A DNA stretch of 64,000 nt, taken from NCBI GenBank assembly GCA_045636325.1, contig JAZTXH010000006.1:29159-93158 (forward strand). The letters are read 5' to 3'. The stretch comes from CAKSHP01 sp045636325 (lineage in GTDB: Bacteria; Bacillota; Clostridia; UBA1381; UMGS1253). This document shows, in pieces, positions 9,313 to 20,169 of this stretch. The translations under genes were made by a program, and so were the position numbers. Under the pieces are notes generated by a model, which worked only from the letters and a program-made list of their open reading frames with translations, searched no databases and was not told the DNA's origin. Each line of letters begins with the position of its first letter. Positions within the stretch are counted from its first letter, which is position 1.

Positions 9313-10017
9313 TCATACTCTCCCACGGGGAATAATTATGTTTCCAGATACATCAAATACGAAATTCTGCTCCTTTACAATTTTTGCAATATCGTATGAA
9401 TTCTTTGGAACAAAATCGGTTAGTGCAAAGCAGGCTCCTGCCTGATATTCGTGATGAAAATCTGTGCCGCAGCTTACCAAAAGATTGTGCTCCTTTGCAA
9501 GTGTTGCTGCCATGGAATTTCTTGAATTATGCCCCTGATGCATATTAAACGCCTCTATGCCGTCAAGGCTTTCAGGGTTAGCTCTTTCAAGCCCATCACG
9601 AAAAGGATGCGCCTGCAAAATAACGTTTTTATCTGTTTTAAACTCCTTATAAAACACATCAATACCTTTGTCAAGATAATCATATGCACGGTATACATCA
9701 TCTTCGTTTATACCGTATACAAGATAATCATTTACGTTTTCCGTAAAACGGATTTCCATGCCTAAAATAACATTAATTCCTGCTTCTTTACCTGCCCTTG
9801 CAGTATCGGTATAATCCTTTATATATTTTTCTATCAGCTCATCTTTGTCCCCGTCTTTAAAATATCCGGAAAAAAAATGATTTGTTATAACCACCGCCGA
9901 TGTATTATGCTCACTTAAAAGAGCTATCATTTTCTTCGGCGAAAGGTCACTACAAGGGCTTACAGGACTTGTGTGAGCGTGCATTTCAACCTTATATTTA
10001 TAATCATTAATATTCAT
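9313..10017 (-). CDS. PHP-domain metal-dependent phosphoesterase
   Basis: 234 aa. Metal-binding motifs of the PHP superfamily are visible: HAHTSP near residue 13, a GMEIRF Glu in the middle, QAHPFRDG, and GTDFHHE near the C-terminus. PHP enzymes include histidinol phosphatases, and the substrate cannot be deduced here. It is the last gene after ispD and ispF (20-bp gaps), so it is likely co-transcribed. A link to isoprenoid synthesis is only positional. Confidence 0.85.
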   Translation of the reverse strand: MNINDYKYKVEMHAHTSPVSPCSDLSPKKMIALLSEHNTSAVVITNHFFSGYFKDGDKDELIEKYIKDYTDTARAGKEAGINVILGMEIRFTENVNDYLVYGINEDDVYRAYDYLDKGIDVFYKEFKTDKNVILQAHPFRDGLERANPESLDGIEAFNMHQGHNSRNSMAATLAKEHNLLVSCGTDFHHEYQAGACFALTDFVPKNSYDIAKIVKEQNFVFDVSGNIIIPRGRV

Positions 10018-10036
10018 TTTAAATCATCCTTTTTAA

Positions 10037-10531
10037 TTAATCCTCTGTGTCAATATCTTCATACTCGCCCAAAAGCACAACCGCATGAGCGCTTATTCCA
10101 AGACCTTCGCCCTCAAAACCAAGGTGCTCGGTTGTGGTTGCTTTAACATTGATATCGTGAATATCCACTCCGCAGACTCCTGCAATATTTTCTCTCATCT
10201 GTTCAATAAATCCTGCCAGTTTCGGCTTTTGAGCAATAATTGTTATATCAGCATTTGAAACATAATAACCAACACTGTCAATCTGAGAAATTACCTCTTC
10301 TAAAAGCAACAGACTGTCTGCCCCTTTATAAGTTTCATCCGTATCGGGAAACAAATGCCCGATATCACCAAGAGCCGCCGCTCCTAAAATTGCATCCATT
10401 AAGGCATGGGTTGCCACATCTGCATCCGAATGGCCCAAAAGTCCTTTTTCATATGGGATATCAACTCCGCATAAAATAAGCTTTCTGTTTTCTGTTAATT
10501 TATGAACATCGTAACCGTGTCCTATTCTCAT
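10037..10531 (-). CDS. ispF: 2-C-methyl-D-erythritol 2,4-cyclodiphosphate synthase
   Basis: 164 aa, normal for the family, MEP pathway. Zn-binding Asp and His are in GYDVHKL at the N-terminus, with His in [20 protein letters not shown]. The C-terminal signature is [20 protein letters not shown]. It sits directly downstream of ispD (20-bp gap), so consecutive steps are co-expressed. A homotrimer in the cytoplasm is expected from the family. Confidence 0.97.
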   Translation of the reverse strand: MRIGHGYDVHKLTENRKLILCGVDIPYEKGLLGHSDADVATHALMDAILGAAALGDIGHLFPDTDETYKGADSLLLLEEVISQIDSVGYYVSNADITIIAQKPKLAGFIEQMRENIAGVCGVDIHDINVKATTTEHLGFEGEGLGISAHAVVLLGEYEDIDTED

Positions 10532-10551
10532 TTGTTTTCATTTTCCCTTCT

Positions 10552-11277
10552 TTATTTAAATTGCTCTCTTTTTTTTAAAATTTCCTCTGCTAATATCAAA
10601 TCTTCTGAGGTAGTAATCTTTAAATTTTCATAACTACCCTTCGTAATATACACCCTTTTACCGTAGCGTGAAAAAAGTGCGCTATCATCAGTTGTAGAAA
10701 AGCCTTCGTCTTTTGCCTTTTGGTGGACATTTAAAATTTCCTTTACCGAAAACACCTGGGGGGTCTGAATGTTTACAAGGTTTTCCCGGGCAATATCACA
10801 TTCAACAAAGCCGTTTTCATCGACTTTTTTTATACTGTCCTTTACTTTTACACCGGGAGCGGCTGCGCCGTATTTTCTTGCCCCGTCAAGGCATGCTTTG
10901 ATGCAATTTTGCTCTGTAAGGCATCTTGCCCCGTCATGAATCAAAACAAACTCTGCTCTCTCGTCTATAGCGCCAAGCCCTTTTAAAACAGACTTCTGAC
11001 GGGTGTCGCCTCCCTCAATAATCCTGACAATCTTTTTTATATTATATTTTTCTTTTATATCCTCTACTTGTTTTATATCACAGCCGCGGGTAACTACAAC
11101 AATTTCATCCGCTTCATCAAAATTTTCAAATATTAAAAGGCTGCGGGCAAGTATACTCTTTCCCGAAAGATTTAAAAACATTTTATTTTTATGTGTTCCG
11201 TCTTTATTTTTGCCGCTTTGCATTCTTTTTCCGCTTCCTGCTGCGACAATTAAAACACTTATAAATTCTTTTTTCAT
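10552..11277 (-). CDS. ispD: 2-C-methyl-D-erythritol 4-phosphate cytidylyltransferase
   Basis: 241 aa nucleotidyltransferase. The N-terminal loop AAGSGKRM binds CTP; HDGARCL and TPQVF are typical of IspD. It makes CDP-ME from MEP and CTP. A lysine-rich insert (SGKNKDGTHKNKMF) follows the P-loop-like motif. It is first in the ispD-ispF-PHP operon, behind a perfect promoter. The SD (AAAAGGAA) is about 12 nt from the ATG, a little far. Confidence 0.95.
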   Translation of the reverse strand: MKKEFISVLIVAAGSGKRMQSGKNKDGTHKNKMFLNLSGKSILARSLLIFENFDEADEIVVVTRGCDIKQVEDIKEKYNIKKIVRIIEGGDTRQKSVLKGLGAIDERAEFVLIHDGARCLTEQNCIKACLDGARKYGAAAPGVKVKDSIKKVDENGFVECDIARENLVNIQTPQVFSVKEILNVHQKAKDEGFSTTDDSALFSRYGKRVYITKGSYENLKITTSEDLILAEEILKKREQFK

Positions 11278-11327
11278 AATTTTGAATCATTCCTTTTAAG
11301 CTTTAAATATGCTTGTTTCATTTTAGA

Positions 11328-11356
11328 ATTATATCACTTTACATACCTCTTGTCAA
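11328..11356 (-). promoter_or_regulatory. promoter of ispD-ispF-PHP
   Basis: Minus-strand TTGACA (11351-11356), 17 bp, TATAAT (11328-11333). Confidence 0.9.
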
Positions 11357-11405
11357 ACAAATAAGCCTGCAAAACACTCCAAATGCTAAAATCTCATACA
11401 ATTTC

Positions 11406-11434
11406 TTGACATTAACACGATTTAATATTATAAT
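11406..11434 (+). promoter_or_regulatory. promoter of the zinc-ribbon protein gene
   Basis: TTGACA (11406-11411), 17 bp, TATAAT (11429-11434). It is divergent from the ispD promoter, with 49 bp between the two -35 boxes. Confidence 0.9.
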
Positions 11435-11465
11435 GAATGTAAATAATTTTAAGGGGGATATTTTT

Positions 11466-12185
11466 ATGTATTGTACAAATTGTGGAACTCAGATTCCTGA
11501 AGGTCAGACTGTTTGCCCTAATTGCAGTGGTGGCGCACAAAAGGCGTCTGTGCCAACACAGGAGAGCAATCCTATAGCGCAGGAGATTATTACTCCGGTG
11601 GAAATAAACAACGAAGCGCCACCTGTTCAGCCTGAACCGACAATAGCTGAACTGGCAGCTTCTGAGCCTGTAGTATCACAGCAGGCAGCATCAGAGCCCC
11701 AAACACCTCAAGCGCCGGTTCCTCCGTCAGGCTATGATGCAAACCCTAAGCCCCAAGCAGAAACCGAAGCAAATTACGGTGCTTCTGGTTGTGCACCAAA
11801 TAATAATTTTGGCGCTGCTCCCTCCCATGCAGAACCATCTGCAAATTATTCTGGACAGCCTGCCGGCGCACCGGTTTACCAGACTTTTAATCAATATCAA
11901 TCAAATCAACCAAAACAGGTTGTTACAACAGGTCAGTGGATTCTCCGAATGCTTATTAACCTTATTCCCTGCGTAGGTCCGATTATATATTTTATAATGC
12001 TGTTTATATGGGCAAATGACAAAACAAAAGAAGACACATCTTCAAACTGGGCAAAGGCTCAGCTTATCTGGATGGCAATATCTTTAGGTATTGGTTTGCT
12101 TTTATATATAATAATATTTGCCATTGCCGGCCTTAGCATACGCGAACTTGTGCGTGAGCCGTATCAGTATAATGTACGTATATGA
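11466..12185 (+). CDS. zinc-ribbon membrane protein with Pro/Gln/Ala-rich linker
   Basis: 239 aa, starting at ATG 11466 after AAGGGGG. The track-length start at 11313 lies upstream of the promoter and is rejected. It opens with a zinc ribbon (MYCTNCG, then VCPNCSG), followed by about 120 residues of low-complexity Pro, Gln, Ala and Glu. Two hydrophobic segments follow: about residues 159-178 (LINLIPCVGPIIYFIMLF) and 199-222. The N-terminal ribbon probably faces the cytoplasm. No enzyme motif is visible and the function is unknown. Promoter and SD show it is expressed alone. Confidence 0.8.
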   Translation: MYCTNCGTQIPEGQTVCPNCSGGAQKASVPTQESNPIAQEIITPVEINNEAPPVQPEPTIAELAASEPVVSQQAASEPQTPQAPVPPSGYDANPKPQAETEANYGASGCAPNNNFGAAPSHAEPSANYSGQPAGAPVYQTFNQYQSNQPKQVVTTGQWILRMLINLIPCVGPIIYFIMLFIWANDKTKEDTSSNWAKAQLIWMAISLGIGLLLYIIIFAIAGLSIRELVREPYQYNVRI

Positions 12186-12299
12186 TTAAATGAAATGGCT
12201 TTTTATTATGCCATTAGTTGATAACCCGTCAAAAGAATTAAAAGTTTATAAAGGGATAAATCCCAATGGTTTGGAAAGCAATTTGAAAGGGGAATGAAT

Positions 12300-13217
12300 A
12301 TGCCAATAAAAGTTCAGGACGGTTTGCCTGCCGTTAATCAGCTTGAAAGTGAAAATATATTTGTTATGACGCAGACCCGTGCTGCAACTCAGGATATTCG
12401 TCCGTTGCAGATTGCATTTGTTAATCTGATGCCAAAAAAAATTGAAACAGAAACCCAGATTCTGCGTTATTTAAGCAACTCACCTTTGCAGGTAGAGATT
12501 GAGTTTATTCATATGAGTTCACATGAATCAAAAAACACCAGCGAAAGTCATTTAAAATACTTTTATGAAACCTTTGAAGACATTAAATCCCGAAAGTTTG
12601 ACGGCATGATTATTACCGGTGCACCGGTGGAAAATATGCCCTTTGAACAAGTTGATTACTGGGATGAACTTTGTGAAATTATGGAATGGTCAAAAACCAA
12701 TGTTACATCTACATTTCACATTTGCTGGGGTGCTCAGGCAGGGCTCTATTACCATTACGGCATTAACAAGCGTCCTTTAGACAAAAAGATGTTCGGCGTG
12801 TTTGAGCATACTGTTAACCGCTCCACATCAAAACTTATGCGTGGGTTTGACAACACATTTTTCGTTCCTCATTCAAGGCATACAACAGTACTTCGTGAGG
12901 ATATCGAAAAAGTAGACGACCTTGAAATTCTTTCAGAATCTGAAGATGCAGGAGTTTATATTGTGCATACCAAGGCGGGAAAGCAAATTTTTGTAACCGG
13001 TCATTCCGAATATGATGCAGATACTTTGCATAACGAATACACAAGGGATATAGGAAAGGGTATCGAAATCGATATTCCTAAAAACTATTATCCGAACGAT
13101 GACCCCTTAAATCCGCCTATGATGCGTTGGCGGTCACACGCAAGCCTTTTGTATGCAAACTGGCTTAACTATTTTGTGTATCAGATTACACCATATAATA
13201 TTGAGGATATAAAATAA
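12300..13217 (+). CDS. metAA: homoserine O-acetyltransferase (MetA/MetAA family)
   Basis: 305 aa. First committed step of methionine synthesis. Catalytic Cys is in FHICWGAQA, and His and Glu are in VTGHSEYD. The residue that decides acyl specificity follows GAPV and is Glu (GAPVENMPF), as in the acetyl-CoA-using Bacillus enzymes; Escherichia coli has Gly. Acetylation is therefore inferred. Start 12300 ([10 protein letters not shown]) is chosen because AAAGGGG lies 8 nt upstream and it matches the family N-terminus; the ATG at 12294 would abut the SD. No S-box or Met T-box is seen ahead of it. Confidence 0.93.
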   Translation: MPIKVQDGLPAVNQLESENIFVMTQTRAATQDIRPLQIAFVNLMPKKIETETQILRYLSNSPLQVEIEFIHMSSHESKNTSESHLKYFYETFEDIKSRKFDGMIITGAPVENMPFEQVDYWDELCEIMEWSKTNVTSTFHICWGAQAGLYYHYGINKRPLDKKMFGVFEHTVNRSTSKLMRGFDNTFFVPHSRHTTVLREDIEKVDDLEILSESEDAGVYIVHTKAGKQIFVTGHSEYDADTLHNEYTRDIGKGIEIDIPKNYYPNDDPLNPPMMRWRSHASLLYANWLNYFVYQITPYNIEDIK

Positions 13218-13323
13218 AATTGTCCTCTTCCGTTTATTTTGTGCCATTTTTCGGTATGCCCGCGAGCGCCGTACCCTTTGATAATAAACATTAGTTTATT
13301 GTCCGCAAATTACATCCAAATAA

Positions 13324-13372
13324 ACAAAATAAGGCAGAATCGATTTTTACTTTCGTTTCTGCCTTATTTTGT
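13324..13372. terminator. bidirectional terminator between metAA and gyrA
   Basis: A 16-bp perfect arm (13324-13339 with 13357-13372) containing AATAAGGCAGAA, flanked by A and T runs. A smaller hairpin (AATAAAC/GTTTATT) lies at about 13282-13300. Confidence 0.9.
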
Positions 13373-13383
13373 ACTTTTATTTC

Positions 13384-15885
13384 TTATTCTTCTGTGGTTT
13401 CTGTGGTTTCGTCTGCTTTGGCATTTACTTCTCCACTCTCCGCTTCTTCCTCTTCTTCAAGAGGTTCAGCAGTTGCAAGAGCAACAATCTTAACACCGTC
13501 ATCAAGTCTCATCAGACGAACACCCTTTGTTACTCTTGAATAAGTGCCGATTTCTTCGGTTTTCATTCTTATAATAACTCCTGCATCTGTAATAAGAATC
13601 AGGTCGTCACCTTCTTTTACACTTTGAATACCTGCTATTTTTCCAGTCTGCTCACTTATGCGGTAAGTAAGTACACCTTTGCCACCTCTGTTCTGGGTTT
13701 TGTATTCATCCATTTCGGTCTTTTTGCCGTATCCCTTTTCGGTTACAACCAAAAGTGATGTGCTTTCATCTGCCACACACGCACCCACAACCTTATCGTC
13801 ACCTGAAAGACGTATTGCACGAACACCTCGAGCCATTCTGCCCATTGTTCTGCCATTTTTTTCATCAAAACGGATTGCCATACCATTCATAGTTGCCACA
13901 ATAACATCACAGTTACCATCAGTTAATTCAACCTTTATAACCTCGTCACCTTCGTCAAGACCAATTGCCCAGAAACCATTTTTACGACTGGTATCATATT
14001 CCATAAGGGCAGTTCTCTTAATAACGCCGTTTTTCGTGATAAAGGTTAGGTATTTATCTTCAGTGAATTCACGCAGGGTAATGGTTGCTGAAATCTTTTC
14101 TTCAGGCGCAAGCTCTAAAAGATTTACAATTGCGCTGCCTTTTGCCTGCCTGCCCGCTTCAGGAATCTGATAACCCTTAAGCTTAAACATCCTTCCCTTA
14201 TTGGTAAAGAATAAGATATGGTCGTGAGTTGATGTGGTCATAATATTTTCCACAAAGTCTTCATCACGCACAGTTTGTGCTGAGATACCTTTGCCGCCAC
14301 GATGCTGGGAACGGTAAGTATCAACGGGCATACGCTTAACATATCCGAAATGAGTCATTGTAATAACAACATCCTCTTCATCAATAAGGTCTTCCACGTC
14401 AATTTCGTCAACTGCATTCGCAATTTCGGTACGTCTACCGTCGTCATATTTATCCTTGAGTTCTAAAAGGTCTGTTTTGATAATTTCAACTACAAGCTTT
14501 TCATCACCTAAAATTTCGTTATAGCGCTTGATAAGCGCTTTAACTTCCTCTAATTCATCGTGAATCTTTTGTCTTTCAAGACCGCTTAGACGACCAAGCT
14601 TCATATCAACTATTGCCTGAGCCTGAATATCGGTAAGCGAAAAGCGCGCCATCAGCTGCTCTTTTGCATCGCTTATGCCGCCTTTTGCATTTCTGATAGT
14701 ATTAATAACCTCATCAATATTATCAACCGCAATATTAAGACCAAGCAAAATGTGCTCTCTGTCTAAAGCTTTTCTTAAATCATATTTGGTTTTTCTTATA
14801 ACAACTTCTTTCTGGAATTCGATATAATAATCAATAACCTGACGCAAATTCAAAAGCTTGGGTTCTGTTTTGTTAACCAGTGCTATCATATTTACACAAA
14901 AGCTTTCCTGAAGCTGAGTAAATTTATAAAACTGATTTAAAATAACATTTGCATTGCCTTCTTTTTTAACGTCAACCACAATTCTCATGCCGTCACGATC
15001 TGACTCGTCTCGGATTTCAGAAACGCCTTCGACTCTCTTATCACGCACAAGCTCGCCCATTTTTTCAACAAGCCTTGCCTTATTAACCTGATAAGGAATT
15101 TCAGTTATAATAATCTGTGGATGTGAGCCGTTTTCTTCAATTGTAGCTCTTGCGCGCATCAAAATTCTGCCGCGCCCCGTATGATATGCCGCACGGATAC
15201 CGCTTCTTCCCATTATTATAGCGCCTGTAGGAAAATCAGGACCCTTAATATATCCGATAAGCTCGTCAATTGTGATATTAGGGTCATCTAACACAGCAAC
15301 CACGCCGTCAATTACTTCTCCAAGGTTATGGGGCGGAATATTTGTTGCCATAGCAACAGCAATACCCGAAGAACCATTTACCAGAAGGTTTGGGAATTTT
15401 GATGTGATAACGCTTGGTTCCTGACGGGAATCGTCAAAGTTAGGAACAAAATCAACAGTGTCTTTGTCAATATCAACAAGCATTTCCACTGCCATTTTGC
15501 TCATTTTTGACTCGGTATAACGGTAAGCAGCAGCCGGATCACCGTCTACTGAACCAAAGTTACCCTGACCGTCAACCAAAGGATATCTCATAGAAAAGTC
15601 CTGAGCAAGACGAACAAGGGCATCATAAACCGAAGCATCTCCGTGAGGGTGATATTTACCCAAAACGTCACCAACGGTTGCCGCACATTTTTTATATTTT
15701 TTATCGGGTGTAAGGCCCGCCTCATGCATGGTATACAATATACGGCGGTGAACGGGTTTCAAACCGTCTCTTACATCGGGAAGTGCTCTGCCGATAATAA
15801 CACTCATGGCGTATTCAAGATACGCCTTTTCCATTTCGTCAGACACTTCAACGTCAACGATTGATTGCATTTCGTAATCAGCCAT
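13384..15885 (-). CDS. gyrA: DNA gyrase subunit A
   Basis: 833 aa from ATG 15885, which follows AGGAG. A start at 15924 would add 13 residues with no SD. Catalytic Tyr is in RYTE (residue 123). Two GyrA-box-like motifs, QHRGGKG and QNRGGKG, mark it as GyrA rather than ParC. The C-terminus is an acidic Glu-rich tail. The quinolone-contact Ser of the QRDR is Ala84 (HGDASVYD), while the acidic partner Asp88 is kept. It lies 57 bp after gpmI on the same strand, so it may be read from the glycolytic operon. gyrB is 38 kb away on the other strand. Confidence 0.96.
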   Translation of the reverse strand: MADYEMQSIVDVEVSDEMEKAYLEYAMSVIIGRALPDVRDGLKPVHRRILYTMHEAGLTPDKKYKKCAATVGDVLGKYHPHGDASVYDALVRLAQDFSMRYPLVDGQGNFGSVDGDPAAAYRYTESKMSKMAVEMLVDIDKDTVDFVPNFDDSRQEPSVITSKFPNLLVNGSSGIAVAMATNIPPHNLGEVIDGVVAVLDDPNITIDELIGYIKGPDFPTGAIIMGRSGIRAAYHTGRGRILMRARATIEENGSHPQIIITEIPYQVNKARLVEKMGELVRDKRVEGVSEIRDESDRDGMRIVVDVKKEGNANVILNQFYKFTQLQESFCVNMIALVNKTEPKLLNLRQVIDYYIEFQKEVVIRKTKYDLRKALDREHILLGLNIAVDNIDEVINTIRNAKGGISDAKEQLMARFSLTDIQAQAIVDMKLGRLSGLERQKIHDELEEVKALIKRYNEILGDEKLVVEIIKTDLLELKDKYDDGRRTEIANAVDEIDVEDLIDEEDVVITMTHFGYVKRMPVDTYRSQHRGGKGISAQTVRDEDFVENIMTTSTHDHILFFTNKGRMFKLKGYQIPEAGRQAKGSAIVNLLELAPEEKISATITLREFTEDKYLTFITKNGVIKRTALMEYDTSRKNGFWAIGLDEGDEVIKVELTDGNCDVIVATMNGMAIRFDEKNGRTMGRMARGVRAIRLSGDDKVVGACVADESTSLLVVTEKGYGKKTEMDEYKTQNRGGKGVLTYRISEQTGKIAGIQSVKEGDDLILITDAGVIIRMKTEEIGTYSRVTKGVRLMRLDDGVKIVALATAEPLEEEEEAESGEVNAKADETTETTEE

Positions 15886-15941
15886 ATTTTTCTCCTGTTC
15901 CGCCGGTTGTATTTTTTTAAACACAACGGCATAAGGTTTTA

Positions 15942-17453
15942 TTATTTTACAAGCATACTTTCGCCTGTCATTTCAGTTGGCTTTTCAAGCCCCATCATAT
16001 CAAGAAGTGTGGGTGCGATATCTGCCAGTCTTCCTTCCGACTTAAGCTTACCGTCGTAATTTACCATTACCATAGGCACCGAATTTGTTGAATGTGCGGT
16101 AACTACATTACCCTCATCATCAAACATTTCATCTGCATTGCCGTGGTCCGCTGTAACAAGTGCACAGCCACCCATTTTAATAATTGCATCAATAGTTTTG
16201 CCAAGGCATTCATCAACTGCTTCAACTGCAGCTTTTGCACAGTCAAACACACCTGTGTGACCTACCATGTCACAGTTTGCATAGTTAAGCACAATAACAT
16301 CATACTTATCTGATTCAATTCTTTTTACCACTTCATCAGCAACTTCGTAAGCACTCATTTCAGGCTTTAAGTCATAAGTTGCAACCTTTGGTGATGCTAT
16401 TAAAGCACGGTCTTCGTTTTCATATTCTTTTTCAACGCCACCGTTAAAGAAGAATGTTACGTGGGCATACTTTTCTGTTTCAGCAATTCTAAGCTGTGTA
16501 AGACCTTTTTTGCTAATATATTCACCAAAAGTATTTTCAAGACTTGTGGGTTTAAATGCCACATCAACGTTAGGCATTGTTTTATCATACTGTGTCATAC
16601 ACACATAATAAAGCGGGAAAAATTCTCTTTCAAAACCATCAAAGCTTTCGTCAACAAATGTGCGTGTTATTTCACGGGCACGGTCAGGACGGAAGTTAAA
16701 GAATATAACAGAGTCATTAGCTTTGATTGTGTCGCCGCCGCTTATAACAGTGGGCACAACAAACTCATCATTAACGCCTTCTTTGTAAGAAGCGCGGATT
16801 GCATCTTCTGCCACGTCTGCTTTATTACCTTCTCCTTTAACCATTGCATCGTATGCTTTAGCTACTCTTTCCCAACGGTTATCTCTGTCCATTGCGTAGT
16901 ATCTGCCCATAACGGAAGCAATTTTTCCTGTGCCGATTTGGCTAAGCTTTAACTCAAGCTCTCTTACATAATCTGCACCGGTTGTAGGGCCAACGTCACG
17001 TCCGTCAAGGAAGCAGTGAACAAAAACCTTTTTAAGACCCATTTTCTTTGCAAGCTCTACAATCGCATAAAGATGTGTATTGTGAGAATGAACGCCGCCG
17101 TCAGACACAAGACCCATAATATGAAGTGAAGAATTATTATGCTTTGCATTTTTAATCGCTGCTAAAAATGCCTCGTTTTCAAAGAAGTCACCGTCGTCTA
17201 TAGTTTTTGTGATTCTTGTAAGCTCCTGATAAACAATTCTTCCTGCGCCTATATTTGTATGTCCAACCTCAGAGTTGCCCATCTGACCATCGGGCAAACC
17301 AACGTCAAGGCCGCTTGCATTAATTTTATTGTGAGGATATTTTTCCATCAAAGAATCCATAACCGGTGTCTTTGCCGCATCAATTGCTGACTGCTTTTTA
17401 TCCTTTGCTATACCATAACCATCTAAAATTATAAGAGCAGTAGGTTTTTTCAT
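15942..17453 (-). CDS. gpmI: 2,3-bisphosphoglycerate-independent phosphoglycerate mutase
   Basis: 503 aa, two-Mn alkaline-phosphatase-like enzyme. Metal ligands include Asp in ILDGYG and the nucleophile Ser61 in [22 protein letters not shown] and DHGNADEM are also present. It converts 3-phosphoglycerate to 2-phosphoglycerate in glycolysis. The SD is AAGGAAGG. It is third in pgk-tpiA-gpmI, with 121 bp to tpiA. That gap holds a small GGGTA/TACCC hairpin at about 17525-17550. Confidence 0.97.
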   Translation of the reverse strand: MKKPTALIILDGYGIAKDKKQSAIDAAKTPVMDSLMEKYPHNKINASGLDVGLPDGQMGNSEVGHTNIGAGRIVYQELTRITKTIDDGDFFENEAFLAAIKNAKHNNSSLHIMGLVSDGGVHSHNTHLYAIVELAKKMGLKKVFVHCFLDGRDVGPTTGADYVRELELKLSQIGTGKIASVMGRYYAMDRDNRWERVAKAYDAMVKGEGNKADVAEDAIRASYKEGVNDEFVVPTVISGGDTIKANDSVIFFNFRPDRAREITRTFVDESFDGFEREFFPLYYVCMTQYDKTMPNVDVAFKPTSLENTFGEYISKKGLTQLRIAETEKYAHVTFFFNGGVEKEYENEDRALIASPKVATYDLKPEMSAYEVADEVVKRIESDKYDVIVLNYANCDMVGHTGVFDCAKAAVEAVDECLGKTIDAIIKMGGCALVTADHGNADEMFDDEGNVVTAHSTNSVPMVMVNYDGKLKSEGRLADIAPTLLDMMGLEKPTEMTGESMLVK

Positions 17454-17574
17454 CTAACCAATCCTTCCTTTTTTCACGCAAAAATGTTTGTTTTTTCTGT
17501 ATGTTTTCTCCCAATAATAGGCATAAAGGGTAAGGATATAAAAATACCCTCACCCCTGATGTATTAAATTTTAA

Positions 17575-18321
17575 TTAAAACTTTACTATATCAGTAAAAT
17601 CTTGAACCTTAAGGCTTGCACCGCCAACAAGACCGCCGTCGATATCGCTCATACCGAAAAGCTCTGCTGCATTGCTGCCCTTAACGCTTCCGCCGTACTG
17701 AATGATGATTGCATCTGCAACCTCTGCGCCGTAAAGCTCTCCGATAACAACTCTTATGGCTGCGCAAACTTCATTAGCCTGCTCACTTGTAGCAGTTTTA
17801 CCTGTACCGATTGCCCAGATGGGTTCATATGCTATAATAACGCCCTTTGCATCTTCAGCACTTACGTTCATAAATGCAATTTTAACCTGAGAACGGATTA
17901 AGTCAATTGTGATACCCTGTTCTCTTTCTTCTAAAGATTCACCAACACAAACAATAGGCTTTAAGCCTTTTTCAATTGCTTTAATAACCTTTTTGTTAAC
18001 TGTTACGTCAGTTTCAGCAAAATACTGTCTTCTTTCGCTGTGACCTATAATAACATATTCAACACCGATATCTGTAAGCATATCTGCACTTACTTCGCCT
18101 GTGTAAGCACCCGAATCTTCAAAAAATAAATTTTGTGCACCAATTTTAATGTTCGTTCCTTTTGCAGCTTCAACTGCGCCGGGAAGGCATACGAAAGGTA
18201 CGCAAGCGATAACGTCTGCTTTTGCATCAGCCACGCTGGGTGCTAATTCTTTAATAAATGCTACTGTCTCGGAAGGAGTTTTGTTCATCTTCCAGTTACC
18301 TGCTACAACTACTTTTCTCAT
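17575..18321 (-). CDS. tpiA: triosephosphate isomerase
   Basis: 248 aa from ATG 18321 ([14 protein letters not shown]), with AGAAAGGA upstream. The longer frame adds 11 residues that do not fit the family. Catalytic Asn9 and Lys11 lie in GNWKMN, the electrophilic His is in IIGHSERR and the Glu base is in [11 protein letters not shown]. It interconverts DHAP and glyceraldehyde-3-phosphate. It is the middle gene of the glycolytic operon, with 61 bp to pgk. Confidence 0.97.
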   Translation of the reverse strand: MRKVVVAGNWKMNKTPSETVAFIKELAPSVADAKADVIACVPFVCLPGAVEAAKGTNIKIGAQNLFFEDSGAYTGEVSADMLTDIGVEYVIIGHSERRQYFAETDVTVNKKVIKAIEKGLKPIVCVGESLEEREQGITIDLIRSQVKIAFMNVSAEDAKGVIIAYEPIWAIGTGKTATSEQANEVCAAIRVVIGELYGAEVADAIIIQYGGSVKGSNAAELFGMSDIDGGLVGGASLKVQDFTDIVKF

Positions 18322-18382
18322 TTTCAATATATTCCTTTCTGTTAGCTTTTTCAAAAAAAGCGTCTTTTTTCGAATTTATAAA

Positions 18383-19579
18383 TTATTTATCCTGCAATGC
18401 TGCTATACCAGGAAGTTCCTTGCCCTCAAGGAATTCAAGAGAAGCTCCTCCGCCTGTTGAAATGTGGCTCATCTTATCTCCAAGTCCTGCTTGGTTAACA
18501 GCTGCAACGCTGTCACCGCCACCAATGATTGTTACAGCGTCTAACTCTGCAAGCATCTGCGCAATAGCGTTTGTGCCCTTTGCAAAGTTGCTCATTTCAA
18601 ATACTCCCATAGGTCCGTTCCATACAACAGTCTTTGCATCCTTTAGTGCATCCTTGTAAAGTGCAATTGTTTTTTCGCCGATGTCAAGCCCCATCCAACC
18701 TTCTTCAATTGTGCCTGCTACCGCTGTCTTAAAGGGAACATTGTTGGAAAATTCCTGAGCAACAACGGTATCAACAGGGATTAAAAGCTTAACACCTTTT
18801 TCATCAGCCTTTGCCATCATTTCTTTTGCATAATCAATATAGTCTGTCTCTAAAAGAGAATCGCCAACACTGTGTCCCAATGCTTTCATAAATGTATAAG
18901 CCATACCGCCACCAATGATTAGTGTGTCAACTTTCTCTAAAAGATTGTTAATAACAGAAATTTTTGAAGAAACCTTTGAGCCACCAAGAATAGCAACGCA
19001 AGGTCTTACGGGATTGTTCACTGCATTGCCCAAAAATTCAAGTTCTTTCTGAATAAGGTAACCGCATGCAGCTGTATCAACATAATTTGTTACACCAACT
19101 GTAGAACAGTGGGCTCTGTGCGCAGTACCGAAAGCGTCATTTACAAATACATCTGCAAGAGAGGCAAGCTCTTTGCTGAAGTTTTCCACATTCTTTGTTT
19201 CTTCCGCTCTGTAACGGGTGTTTTCCAATAAAACAACGTCACCATCTTTCATTTCTGCAACTGCTTTTTTAGCATTTTCGCCAACAACTTCAGCATCTGC
19301 TGCAAAAACAACATCTTTGCCTAATTTTTCGGAAAGACGCTTTGCGACGGGAGCCAAAGAAAATTCAGGTTTTGGCTCACCCTTGGGCTTACCCATATGT
19401 GAACATAAAATAACTTTTGCACCCTGCTCAATTAGATATTTGATTGTGGGAAGTGCACCAACAATTCTTGTTTCGTCTGTAATATTTTTGTTTTCATCAA
19501 GGGGCACGTTAAAATCACAACGCACCAATACTTTTTTGCCCGCAACGGCAATGTCTTCAACAGTTTTTTTGTTTAACAT
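18383..19579 (-). CDS. pgk: phosphoglycerate kinase
   Basis: 398 aa from ATG 19579 ([12 protein letters not shown]), seven bases after AGAGGTG. The in-frame ATG at 19597 lacks an SD. Substrate-binding [11 protein letters not shown] is at the N-terminus, followed by [10 protein letters not shown]. The nucleotide site carries [18 protein letters not shown] and GGGDSVAAV. It is first gene of pgk-tpiA-gpmI (and perhaps gyrA). gap is not adjacent. Confidence 0.97.
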   Translation of the reverse strand: MLNKKTVEDIAVAGKKVLVRCDFNVPLDENKNITDETRIVGALPTIKYLIEQGAKVILCSHMGKPKGEPKPEFSLAPVAKRLSEKLGKDVVFAADAEVVGENAKKAVAEMKDGDVVLLENTRYRAEETKNVENFSKELASLADVFVNDAFGTAHRAHCSTVGVTNYVDTAACGYLIQKELEFLGNAVNNPVRPCVAILGGSKVSSKISVINNLLEKVDTLIIGGGMAYTFMKALGHSVGDSLLETDYIDYAKEMMAKADEKGVKLLIPVDTVVAQEFSNNVPFKTAVAGTIEEGWMGLDIGEKTIALYKDALKDAKTVVWNGPMGVFEMSNFAKGTNAIAQMLAELDAVTIIGGGDSVAAVNQAGLGDKMSHISTGGGASLEFLEGKELPGIAALQDK

Positions 19580-19684
19580 CAAAAAACACCTCTTCATAAA
19601 AATTTATTACATTGTAATATGCATATATCAGTTGCGGCGGACAGGAGCCTATAATAAATTTGTCCAGTTTGTCCACCACTATAC

Positions 19685-19713
19685 ATTTTACACTATTTTT
19701 TCATTTTTTTCAA
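19685..19713 (-). promoter_or_regulatory. promoter of pgk-tpiA-gpmI
   Basis: Minus-strand TTGAAA (19708-19713), 17 bp, TAAAAT (19685-19690). Just downstream is a tandem direct repeat of TGGACAAA with 9-bp period (19659-19675), a candidate operator. Confidence 0.75.
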
Positions 19714-20140
19714 GTATTATCTTTAAAAAACTTTAAAAATAATATATAAATTTTACATTTAAAATAAGACATTTTTTCATAACTATATACATATTCATAT
19801 AAGAAAAACCTTTTTTAAAAAATCCATCTTTCTTAGTTACTGCTTTTTCCCATCTGTTGCGCCCGACTTTTAAAAATTTTTAACTTTTTTACAAAAACGA
19901 GTCCGTTTTTTCTACATGGTGCATCCTGCACGGGACTCAAAATTGAACTTGCATCCCAAAAAAATGCAACTGTTTCTTCACTGATTATATATTTTTTGCC
20001 GTTTTTTGCGATTTTACACTTTTCAGTTTTTATCGGCATTTTTCGGTCTTTTTAAACGAATACTATCATTTTTTTTGAAACATTCCAAAGAAATGATACT
20101 GTTTTCTTTTAAAAAATTTTGAAATAAAAATAAGTGACAG

Positions 20141-20169
20141 TTTACAAACAAAAAAAAATATGTTATAGT
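20141..20169 (+). promoter_or_regulatory. promoter of the permease pair
   Basis: TTTACA (20141-20146), 17 bp, TATAGT (20164-20169). The 5' UTR is about 150 nt. Confidence 0.75.

Noticed and set aside
12186..12299. SAM riboswitch before metAA
   Set aside because: The gap is only 114 bp and lacks the S-box core; only a small AATGGC/GCCATT hairpin is seen.
13384..15885. Topoisomerase IV subunit ParC instead of GyrA
   Set aside because: GyrA-box motifs (QHRGGKG, QNRGGKG) are present in the C-terminal domain.
19833..20039. 68-aa ORF on the minus strand
   Set aside because: No SD or promoter; low-complexity basic translation; overlaps the hairpin region.
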